Below are positions 57,017 through 64,000 of a stretch of 64,000 nt of DNA, piece after piece. The stretch is from Pelistega europaea (lineage in GTDB: Bacteria; Pseudomonadota; Gammaproteobacteria; Burkholderiales; Burkholderiaceae_B), in NCBI RefSeq assembly GCF_013133775.1, contig NZ_JABGBO010000005.1, positions 62,001 through 126,000 on the forward strand, written 5' to 3'. The notes below the pieces were generated by a model. The model did not search any database. It was not told where the DNA came from and worked only from the letters and a program-made list of their open reading frames with translations. Position numbers and translations under genes: made by a program. How positions within the stretch are numbered: the first letter of the stretch is position 1; the number at the start of each line of letters is the position of its first letter.

Positions 57017-58137
57017 GATGGCAATACCGTTCCGCTATCAGGCCCCCAAGTAACATAGACCTCATCATCTATACCTGGAGGCTCCTCTTGACCAATACGA
57101 TTGTTGGGTACACTAGCTTCGATAATTTTGCCTGCATCTAGACGAATTTGATAACGCAGGTAGGAACCCATCCATGCCACGTGCGTTACCATGCCGTGAC
57201 CTACATTAATTTCATCTTCAGGTTGCTCACGTAATACGCGAATTTGTTCGGGACGGATAGACACAAATACTTCCATGCCCAACGGCTCAGAAATACCATG
57301 ATTTACATACATAGGACGCATCAGCTCATCACTTTCAATAATCACATGGTCCGGCTCGTCGACAACAATCGTGCCTGTGAAGATATTAGTCGAACCGATA
57401 AAGCTCGCTACAAACTGTGAATTAGGGAAAGTATACACATCATGTGGAGTGCCTGACTGTACAATGCTACCATCTGTCATCACAGCAAGACGGTGAGCCA
57501 TCGTCATGGCCTCTTCTTGATCATGCGTCACCATAATGCAAGTCACCCCTACCGAATCCAAAATTTTAACTAATTCGATTTGGGTTTTTTGACGGATTTG
57601 CTTATCCAAAGCGGACATTGGCTCATCCAGCAATAATAGCTTAGGGCGTTTTACTAGACTACGTGCTAGGGCAACACGCTGCTGTTGACCGCCTGATAAC
57701 TGAGAGGGTTTACGACGAGCATAACTCGCCATTTGCACTAAATCCAAAGCCTCAAAAACGCGGTCATGAATTTCTTGCTTATCAACCCCCTCTTGTTTGA
57801 GACCAAAAGCAACATTGGCCTCTACAGACATATGAGGAAACAAGGCATAGGATTGGAACATCATGTTCACAGGGCGTTTGTATGGAGGTACAGTAGATAT
57901 ATCTACACCATCCAACAGAATCTGCCCTGAAGTCGGTTGTTCGAACCCTGCCAACATACGTAGCAGTGTCGATTTACCCGACCCAGAACTACCCAATAAA
58001 GCAAAAATTTCATTACGACGAACCGATAAATTGACTGATTTTACAGCTACCGTTTCGCCAAAAATCTTTACCACATCCACTAGTTGGACTAAATCATCAG
58101 GATCTCCTGATTGGGTCGTAAAGCGACTCTCTTCCAT
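57013..58137 (-). CDS. potG: Spermidine/putrescine ABC transporter ATPase PotG
   Basis: A 374-residue ATPase with Walker A GSSGSGKST near residue 50, signature LSGGQQQRVALARS, Walker B LLLLDEP and a C-terminal TOBE regulatory domain (about 290-374). It powers uptake through PotHI. It follows potF by 34 bp. Confidence 0.96.
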   Translation of the reverse strand: MEESRFTTQSGDPDDLVQLVDVVKIFGETVAVKSVNLSVRRNEIFALLGSSGSGKSTLLRMLAGFEQPTSGQILLDGVDISTVPPYKRPVNMMFQSYALFPHMSVEANVAFGLKQEGVDKQEIHDRVFEALDLVQMASYARRKPSQLSGGQQQRVALARSLVKRPKLLLLDEPMSALDKQIRQKTQIELVKILDSVGVTCIMVTHDQEEAMTMAHRLAVMTDGSIVQSGTPHDVYTFPNSQFVASFIGSTNIFTGTIVVDEPDHVIIESDELMRPMYVNHGISEPLGMEVFVSIRPEQIRVLREQPEDEINVGHGMVTHVAWMGSYLRYQIRLDAGKIIEASVPNNRIGQEEPPGIDDEVYVTWGPDSGTVLPS

Positions 58138-58171
58138 AATGCCTTTGTTTTCCTTCCTATACTGTTAAAAA

Positions 58172-59275
58172 CTACTTACCAGATTTTAGCTCTGCCCACA
58201 AACGTGTTTGTAAGCGAGAAATTTTGAGTGATTGTGGCTTAATCACAAAAAGAGTTTTGGCCACATCTGCATCTGGATAAAGCATTTTGTTATTGGCAAT
58301 TTCCGGTTTCACAAACTCACGGGCTGCCTTGTTTGCATTAGGATAGAACATTTCATTGGTAATAGCCGCATGCACCTTGGGTTCTTCGATATAGTTGATA
58401 AATGCATGTGCTTCATCAACATTCTTGGCCCCCTTGGCAATAGCCATCGTATCAAACCATACTGGTGCACCACCTTTTGGAATAAAATAATCTACCACAA
58501 AAGGTTTTTTCGCTTCTTTGGCACGGTCTGCTGCAATAAGTACATCACCATTAAAGCCATACACCATGCATAAATCGCCTGATGCTAACTCATCAATATA
58601 GCCAGATGAGCTGAATTGACGAATATAAGGGCGGATTTTTTTCAATACTTCTAAAGCTGCACGGTAATCATCTGGGTTCTCGCTGTTGGGATCTTTACCG
58701 ATATAGTGCAATACTGCTGGGAATACTTGTGCTGCCTCATCTAGGATAGAAATACCGCATTGTTTAAGCTTTTCTGCATTTTCTGGCTTAAACAACATAT
58801 CCCAATTAGTTAAATCCACATTGTCACCGAAAATTTCTTTGACCTTGGTAACATTAAAACCTAATCCATTGGTACCAAACCCCCATGGAATCAAGTAGTT
58901 ATTACCTGGATCAACTTGTGCTACCACAGCCATAATAGCAGGGTCTAAATTCTTCCAGTTAGGAATCTTGGATTTGTCGAGTTTTTGCAAAAGACCTGCT
59001 TCAATCTGACGGGCAGCATAGTGTGTTGATGGCACCACCACATCGTAGCCAGAATTACCTGTTAATAATTTGGCTTGTAAAATATCGTTGGTATCATAGG
59101 TGTCATAACGAACTTTGATACCAGTTTCTCTTTCAAAACCAGGAAGTGTATCTTCTGCAGTATATTCTGCCCAGTTATACACATTCACCACTTTTTGTTG
59201 TGCAGTTGCAGTTGCAAAAGTCGCACCTAAAATGCTTGCAGCAAGCGTAAGTTTACCTAGAAAGTTTAGCTTCAT
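58172..59275 (-). CDS. potF: Polyamine-binding periplasmic protein PotF
   Basis: A 367-residue substrate-binding protein; the start at 59275 (MKLNFLGKLTL) is preferred because AGAGGG lies 7 bases before it and a signal peptide follows directly, ending at ATA. A longer frame to 59368 adds 31 unlikely residues. NVYNWAEYTAEDTLPGFERETGIKV is the usual start of the mature PotD/PotF fold. It delivers putrescine or spermidine to PotHI; which one is not settled. Confidence 0.96.
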   Translation of the reverse strand: MKLNFLGKLTLAASILGATFATATAQQKVVNVYNWAEYTAEDTLPGFERETGIKVRYDTYDTNDILQAKLLTGNSGYDVVVPSTHYAARQIEAGLLQKLDKSKIPNWKNLDPAIMAVVAQVDPGNNYLIPWGFGTNGLGFNVTKVKEIFGDNVDLTNWDMLFKPENAEKLKQCGISILDEAAQVFPAVLHYIGKDPNSENPDDYRAALEVLKKIRPYIRQFSSSGYIDELASGDLCMVYGFNGDVLIAADRAKEAKKPFVVDYFIPKGGAPVWFDTMAIAKGAKNVDEAHAFINYIEEPKVHAAITNEMFYPNANKAAREFVKPEIANNKMLYPDADVAKTLFVIKPQSLKISRLQTRLWAELKSGK

Positions 59276-59438
59276 TGTATGACCCTCTATGTACTGTGTT
59301 GAAAAAATTAGAAAGGTAATAATAAGGCTTTTTTTATAAATATTTAAGACTTTTTTTGTTAATAACAAAATATTTTTTTAATGATGGCAAAAAAAGAACA
59401 CTTTGGAGCTTTTTTATAACATTTTTCTCAATTATCCC

Positions 59439-60260
59439 TTATTCGGTGCAATGATAGTGTTTATTAATAAGTTGAGCAAAATCACCACCTTGCTCTCCGA
59501 GCGTCTTTAATAAATGACGCCTTAAACGATTTAGATTATCCTGACACCAAGACCCTAACTGCTGTTCCAGTCTAGCTTTATCAAAATCAATGAGATAAAC
59601 CTTTGATGCAGCCATATCAATTAAAATATTGAAAGCATTAAGATCAACATGATTTACTCGGTGCTGGTGCATAGTCATAACGACTTTAGCCACCTCTTTT
59701 GCTAAACCGTCTAAACTTTCACGGTTTTGCTCCCCTATATGTTGAATAGCCTGAACCAAAGTCATCGTATTTGGAATCTTTTCTGTAATAAGTGCCGCTT
59801 GATACCACCATCCATGCCGCTGGTAGACAGCCGCAATAGGTTTTGCCACCGGAACGCCTTTAGCATAAAGATAATGCAAGACCTTAAACTCTTCCCATGA
59901 GCGAGTTTGCTCTTCACCTTGCCAGATATAATGCGAACGAATGAATTTCCCAATCAAACCACCTCGACGATACTGCCGAACCACTCCAGAAAATAAAGGG
60001 TGTTCAACAAACCACGCTGCATTGCGCCCCCCTTTTTGCACTGCCTTGACTTCTGTATAGGGAGGGCATTTCGGGGGAGATACCACTTCACCAAAAAACT
60101 CTATTGTCAACAATGCCGATAAATCTTCCGTTGCACATAAGATACGTTTATCCATGGAGGCCTTAAAACAAATAAGCGGGCACTCATCTGCATTCATTGT
60201 CTGCTTCTGGCTTAGCTGCAAAACTGAATCTTTTGCTACCACATAAACTAACTCGCTCAC
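59439..60260 (-). CDS. kdkA: 3-deoxy-D-manno-octulosonic acid (KDO) kinase
   Basis: A protein-kinase-like fold enzyme that phosphorylates KDO of the LPS inner core. QKGGRNAAWFVEHPLFSGVVRQYRRGG holds the Lys/Arg-rich nucleotide region, HVDLNAFNILID is the catalytic loop and LIDFDKARL the metal-binding motif. GTG at 60260 is preferred, as GGAGG lies 4 bases upstream; the ATG at 60281 (7 codons longer) has no ribosome site and lies in a duplicated sequence. Downstream of the truncated haemoglobin gene. Confidence 0.92.
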   Translation of the reverse strand: MSELVYVVAKDSVLQLSQKQTMNADECPLICFKASMDKRILCATEDLSALLTIEFFGEVVSPPKCPPYTEVKAVQKGGRNAAWFVEHPLFSGVVRQYRRGGLIGKFIRSHYIWQGEEQTRSWEEFKVLHYLYAKGVPVAKPIAAVYQRHGWWYQAALITEKIPNTMTLVQAIQHIGEQNRESLDGLAKEVAKVVMTMHQHRVNHVDLNAFNILIDMAASKVYLIDFDKARLEQQLGSWCQDNLNRLRRHLLKTLGEQGGDFAQLINKHYHCTE

Positions 60261-60274
60261 ATCACCTCCATTAT

Positions 60275-60358
60275 GTTTCATCTAAACAAAGATTTAATAG
60301 GATCGATTTCGCCTCTTGTGTTTCATCTAAACAAAGGATTTAATCGGCTCGATTTCGC
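60275..60358. repeat. Direct repeat (45-bp period) overlapping the globin 3' end
   Basis: GTTTCATCTAAACAAAG begins both copies (60275-60312 and 60320-60358), and GATTTCGC ends both. The right copy holds the last six codons and stop of the globin gene; the left copy is the duplicate, reaching the start region of kdkA. Confidence 0.9.
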
Positions 60359-60759
60359 ATCCAATCTGCCACATCAAAAAAAGCAGCTAATAATTTATCT
60401 TGTAACTCTTGTTCTACATCTAAGTCCATCAAGGCTTGTGCCATACACCCTACCCACTGGTCTCGCTCAACTGTGCCAATAGAAAAAGGCATATGTCTTG
60501 CCCGTAACCGAGGATGCCCGAATCGCTCTACATATAAGTCGGGACCACCCAACCAACCACTGAGGAACAAAAACAGTTTCATACGTGCAGGCTCCAGAGT
60601 TGCTCCATGAGTATCACGTAATTCTTTGAATCGTGGCTCTAAATCCATTAAATCATAGAACCGTTCAACTAAATTTCTTACCCCTTGCTCACCACCTAAA
60701 CGGTCATAATAAGTCACTAACTCTTGTAATGAGGGGGTCTGTATTGTCGCCTTTACCAT
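60340..60759 (-). CDS. Group 2 truncated haemoglobin
   Basis: A 139-residue trHbO-type globin. The proximal His lies in RARHMPFSIG, B10 Tyr in RFYDLMD, and G-region residues follow; FLFLSGWLGGP is typical of the group. Such globins bind O2 or NO and may help at low oxygen; the role is inferred. Its last codons lie in a 45-bp duplicate. Confidence 0.93.
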   Translation of the reverse strand: MVKATIQTPSLQELVTYYDRLGGEQGVRNLVERFYDLMDLEPRFKELRDTHGATLEPARMKLFLFLSGWLGGPDLYVERFGHPRLRARHMPFSIGTVERDQWVGCMAQALMDLDVEQELQDKLLAAFFDVADWMRNRAD

Positions 60760-60796
60760 ATCTTTTCCTTAATGCCTATTGATAATTACTTTTATT

Positions 60797-60904
60797 GCCC
60801 CCTCCCCTTGCTAAAACAAAGAGATTCCTACGGTGTCTAACAATAATTAGCCCGCCTCAGTGGACTCGTGCTACTGTTTACTTACTGCACAGCTCACACG
60901 CACT
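60797..60904 (-). mobile_element. Degenerate IS200/IS605-type right end / omega-RNA relic
   Basis: On the minus strand: GTGCGTGTGAGC, GTAAACAGTAGCACGAGTCC, GGCGGGCTAAT, GTTAGACACCGTAGGAATC, an imperfect hairpin and AGGGGAGGGGGCAA. It aligns over ~105 bases with the reverse complement of the plsY copy, with gaps. It fills most of the gap between the globin gene and radA. Confidence 0.5.
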
Positions 60905-60969
60905 AAAGACAAGCTCTGCACTGAATACTTTAATATGTCGCCAGAACAAACAACAAACTTTCGTCCATA

Positions 60970-62328
60970 CTAGCGTAAATACTCCATTACATCTTCTAAT
61001 CGAGAAACAGGCCAAACCGTGAGCCCCTCTATTTTCTTGGGGGGGATATTGTGTTTAGGAATCATAGCAATTTTAAATCCTAATTTTGCAGCCTCTTTAA
61101 GACGCTCCTGCCCTCTAGATGCTGGACGAATTTCACCAGCCAGCCCCACCTCTCCAAAAGCAAACAATCCTCTAGGTAAAGGTTTATCTCTTAATGAAGA
61201 TAAGATAGCCAACAAAACAGGCAAATCGGCTGCTGTCTCTGTAATACGCACTCCACCTACCGCATTGATAAAGACATCTTGATCAAAAGTGGCAACACCA
61301 ACATGACGATTTAATACTGCCAATAACATAGCCAACCTACTACCATCAATCCCTAGGCTTAAACGACGAGGGTTGGGCACATGAGCAGTATCTACTAATG
61401 CTTGAATTTCTACCAATAAAGGGCGGGTACCCTCTTGGGTAGCCATAACACAAGAACCAGCGATGTCATCATTGTGCTGTGATAAAAAAATAGCTGATGG
61501 ATTACTAATACCTCGTAATCCCTTATCTGTCATGGCAAAAACACCCAATTCATTAACCGCACCAAACCGATTTTTAAAAGCTCTAATCAAACGATGCGTA
61601 GAGTCACTCTCGCCTTCAAAATATAACACGGTATCTACAATATGTTCTAATACTCGTGGACCAGCTAATGTACCATCTTTAGTCACATGTCCAATCATAA
61701 CCATAGCAATACCGTTTTGCTTAGCTATGCGAGTCAGTTGAGCCGCACACTCTCTGACTTGAGAAACAGAGCCAGGGGCAGCTGTCAATTCCCCAGAAAA
61801 AAGAGTTTGAATAGAGTCAATCACCGCAATTTTAGGCTGCTCTTGCTGTAATGCCTGCTGAATAGACTCTAGTTGAATTTCGGCTAGCAATTTTACATGA
61901 GTGGTATTGAGTTCTAAACGATTGGCTCGCAAAGCTACTTGCTCTGCGGACTCTTCCCCTGTTACATAAAGCACCTTATATTGACTAGAAAGGTAAGAAA
62001 GTGCCTGAATAAGCAATGTAGACTTACCAATCCCTGGATCACCACCGATAAGCACGACACCACCAGGTACCAACCCACCACCCAATACTCTATCCAATTC
62101 TGATAACCCAGTATGAATGCGAGGAATCTCTGCGGCGACAACCTCTGATAACACTTTCACAGGAGCAGCCTGTGCTAGATGAGTAAACCGATTATTACTT
62201 GCAGCCGAAGGTTTCTCAACAAACTCAACCAACGTATTCCAACTATGACAATGAGGACATTGACCTTGCCATTTGGAGCTTACACCACCACATTCTTGAC
62301 ATACAAAGCTAACTTTCGCTTTTGCCAT
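60970..62328 (-). CDS. radA: DNA repair protein RadA
   Basis: A 452-residue RecA-like helicase/branch-migration protein. Zinc finger Cys10, Cys13, Cys24, Cys27; Walker A GGDPGIGKST near 95; the RadA-specific KNRFG motif (FKNRFGAVNELG) near 252; and a C-terminal Lon-like domain. It helps process recombination intermediates. Length normal. It follows alr by 74 bp. Confidence 0.97.
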   Translation of the reverse strand: MAKAKVSFVCQECGGVSSKWQGQCPHCHSWNTLVEFVEKPSAASNNRFTHLAQAAPVKVLSEVVAAEIPRIHTGLSELDRVLGGGLVPGGVVLIGGDPGIGKSTLLIQALSYLSSQYKVLYVTGEESAEQVALRANRLELNTTHVKLLAEIQLESIQQALQQEQPKIAVIDSIQTLFSGELTAAPGSVSQVRECAAQLTRIAKQNGIAMVMIGHVTKDGTLAGPRVLEHIVDTVLYFEGESDSTHRLIRAFKNRFGAVNELGVFAMTDKGLRGISNPSAIFLSQHNDDIAGSCVMATQEGTRPLLVEIQALVDTAHVPNPRRLSLGIDGSRLAMLLAVLNRHVGVATFDQDVFINAVGGVRITETAADLPVLLAILSSLRDKPLPRGLFAFGEVGLAGEIRPASRGQERLKEAAKLGFKIAMIPKHNIPPKKIEGLTVWPVSRLEDVMEYLR

Positions 62329-62402
62329 TAAAAATTCCTATTCATTATTGGACTCATAGGTAAACTGTAGTTTTACCTCGTTATCTCATCTTTCACCTAT
62401 TG

Positions 62403-63617
62403 TTATACCACTTTGAGTGGCACTCGTCTTGCCAAGTTACACATCATCTCATAACCAATGCGACCCGCTTTATCTGCAACCTCATCAATACTAGGACCAC
62501 CTTTCCCCCATAGGACAACTTTAGAACCAATACCTGCAGAAGGAATATGGGAAATATCAATATTCATCATATCCATAGAAACTCTACCTACCACATGAGC
62601 AGGTACACCATCAACGGTAACAGGTGTCCCAAACGGCGCACTACGGGGATAACCATCGGCATAACCACATGCAATAACAGCAACACGCATCGGCTTATCC
62701 GCTGTAAATGTTGACCCATACCCTACACTATCCCCTGCCTTAATATCTTGCACAGCAATAATATCGGCAATAAGTGTCATCGTAGGTTGAAACTGGACAT
62801 CTGGTAAATCAATAACAGATGCAGTTGCGGTGATATTTCCCTCTGCTGTCAAGGCAATAGGGGTAGTATCAAAAGGTACTGAACCATATAGACAAATACC
62901 AGGACGAACCCAATTTTCATGATGCTGCAGGGTTAATTGAGGATAACGTACACTGGCAGCAGAATTACAAATACTCAAGGGGCCATCTGTGAACAAATGC
63001 TTGACACCTAATATATCCTCAGCGGCTTGCACCACATAATCTTGATCTAAATCTGCATTGGCAAAATGACTCATACAACCAATTCGTCCAACAATGCCTT
63101 GCACTTGTAAATGTTTTAAATCCGTCAATATGTCTAGTGCTTGATAAGATTTAAAACCTAGGCGATTCATACCTGTGTTAAATTTCATCATCACATCAAT
63201 GGGCTTGCCTACTGATTTAGCTTGTTGTAGCAATTCAAGCTGATAACGAGAATGAATAGCAGTAGTAATATGGTAGTGCTGCAGCACCTCAATATCTTCT
63301 GCGTGAAAAAAACCTTCTAATAACAGTATTGGTTTAGTCCAGCCATTATCACGACAAAGAACAGCATCCGCAATATCAATCATGCCCAAACCATCTGCTT
63401 GAGCAAACCCCTTGAGGGCATTTAACGTACCATGACCATAGGCATTTGCCTTGATAACAGCAAATGCTTTGACACTTGGCAAACAAGAAAGTGTTTTTTC
63501 TTGAGAAGCAACAGAGGCAGCTATCTGAGACTGCAAAGTTCGAATTCTCTCTTGTACTTGTGCTAAATTATGCGCCATGGCTTGTGTCGAAATCACGGCT
63601 TGTATAGGACGAGGCAT
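62403..63617 (-). CDS. alr: Alanine racemase
   Basis: A 404-residue PLP enzyme making D-alanine for peptidoglycan. The PLP Lys is Lys56 in FAVIKANAYGHG; the second catalytic Tyr is in DSVGYGSTF; VSMDMMNIDI is the conserved late motif. It is somewhat longer than usual because of a ~20-residue stretch before the PLP Lys. An Asp/Glu racemase gene diverges from it. Confidence 0.97.
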   Translation of the reverse strand: MPRPIQAVISTQAMAHNLAQVQERIRTLQSQIAASVASQEKTLSCLPSVKAFAVIKANAYGHGTLNALKGFAQADGLGMIDIADAVLCRDNGWTKPILLLEGFFHAEDIEVLQHYHITTAIHSRYQLELLQQAKSVGKPIDVMMKFNTGMNRLGFKSYQALDILTDLKHLQVQGIVGRIGCMSHFANADLDQDYVVQAAEDILGVKHLFTDGPLSICNSAASVRYPQLTLQHHENWVRPGICLYGSVPFDTTPIALTAEGNITATASVIDLPDVQFQPTMTLIADIIAVQDIKAGDSVGYGSTFTADKPMRVAVIACGYADGYPRSAPFGTPVTVDGVPAHVVGRVSMDMMNIDISHIPSAGIGSKVVLWGKGGPSIDEVADKAGRIGYEMMCNLARRVPLKVV

Positions 63618-63665
63618 AACGGAAATCTCCGAAAATACAAAAATGCCCCTATTATAAATCTATTC

Positions 63666-63761
63666 AAACAAAATCCTAAATCCACACGCCTTCACCACAT
63701 TAAATATCGTTTTAAACGAAATCCTAAATCCACATGACTTCACCACATTAAATATCGTTTC
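63666..63761. repeat. Two 48-bp tandem repeats upstream of alr
   Basis: Units 63666-63713 and 63714-63761 share AAATCCTAAATCCACA and CTTCACCACATTAAATATCG, with four differences. They lie in the shared upstream region of alr and the racemase gene. Confidence 0.92.
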
Positions 63762-63903
63762 AGACGCAGGATTACCTGCCTCTGAATATCTATAAGGAAT
63801 AACCCCTAGTCATTTCACCTATGAAGTGCTATGATGTCGTTCTCATTGCCAAGCTCGTATAGAGTTCGTGCAATGTTTGTCTTTTTTCTTTATTCACATT
63901 ATC

Positions 63904-64000
63904 ATGAAAAAAATTATTGGTATTCTTGGCGGTATGGGACCTGCAGCAACAGCAGATATGTTCCAAAAATTTATTCAGTTGACGCCTGCCACAAAAGATC
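63904..64000 (+). CDS. Aspartate/glutamate racemase family protein, N-terminal part
   Basis: Thirty-two residues before the right edge, beginning MKKIIGILGGMGPAATADMF. The GGMGPAAT pattern is the N-terminal motif of the Asp/Glu/hydantoin racemase family (RacD/YgeA branch). No other start fits as well. The rest lies outside the window, so substrate and integrity are open. Confidence 0.85.
   Translation, partial: MKKIIGILGGMGPAATADMFQKFIQLTPATKD

Noticed and set aside
60797-60904. Possible tRNA or riboswitch in the radA-globin gap
   Set aside because: No cloverleaf or T-loop signature; the sequence aligns with the dispersed IS605-end-like family instead.
62358-62378. Small hairpin between alr and radA as a terminator
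   Set aside because: AGGTAAACT/AGTTTTACCT pair, but no T run follows on either strand and the genes are only 74 bp apart.

Overview
The window looks like chromosome of a low-GC betaproteobacterium of the Burkholderiales, most likely Alcaligenaceae (a Pelistega- or Basilea-like genus; this is inference from gene content, gene order such as surE-pcm-nlpD and sucC-sucD-terC, and A+T-rich base use, with no rRNA present to confirm it). It is Gram-negative: it carries Na+-NQR, MsbA, KDO kinase, a heptosyltransferase-like protein and three outer-membrane autotransporters. No tRNA, rRNA, CRISPR array, prophage or intact insertion sequence was found.

Layout. 1-0.9 kb: C-terminal end of a trimeric (YadA-like) autotransporter, followed by a 35-bp tandem repeat. 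1.2-10.7 kb, minus strand: nqrABCDEF, then a Kef-type cation/proton antiporter, apbE and nqrM. 10.9-17.4 kb: ppa and the haem-synthesis cluster hemC-hemD-hemX-hemY, preceded by a 36-codon membrane-protein gene. 17.5-20.5 kb: TerC-family protein and sucCD. 20.8-28.6 kb: two large classical autotransporters with a DUF2889 gene between them. 29-37 kb: rlmD, a Spy-like periplasmic protein, a DEDDy exonuclease, nlpD-pcm-surE, plsY, tsaD. 37-43.6 kb: purine permease, thioredoxin, an unknown gene, msbA, a family-9 glycosyltransferase and a YdcF-family protein. 43.6-55 kb: dnaE, hrpA, argA-yggX, phoU, rpiA and a Spx/ArsC-like protein. 55-60.8 kb: potFGHI polyamine uptake, kdkA and a truncated haemoglobin. 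61-64 kb: radA, alr and the start of an Asp/Glu racemase.

How genes connect. Nqr supplies a sodium-motive force; ApbE flavinylates NqrB and NqrC, and NqrM is needed for assembly, so their placement downstream is functional. hemC, hemD, hemX and hemY are adjacent and form a tetrapyrrole unit. msbA, kdkA and the family-9 glycosyltransferase serve lipopolysaccharide.

Unusual features. (1) A run of 14 T lies in the -35/-10 spacer of the promoter proposed for the first classical autotransporter, a layout typical of phase variation. (2) Three dispersed, degenerate copies of an element resembling the right end / omega-RNA of IS200/IS605 (TnpB) transposons occur with no tnpB nearby; the longest is directly upstream of plsY. 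(3) Short local direct duplications are common: many copy the last codons and stop of a gene just downstream of it, and others sit in frame inside hemD, tsaD and hemX. (4) phoU has its own predicted PhoB-type promoter with no pst genes beside it. (5) rpoS, often found after nlpD in relatives, is not there.
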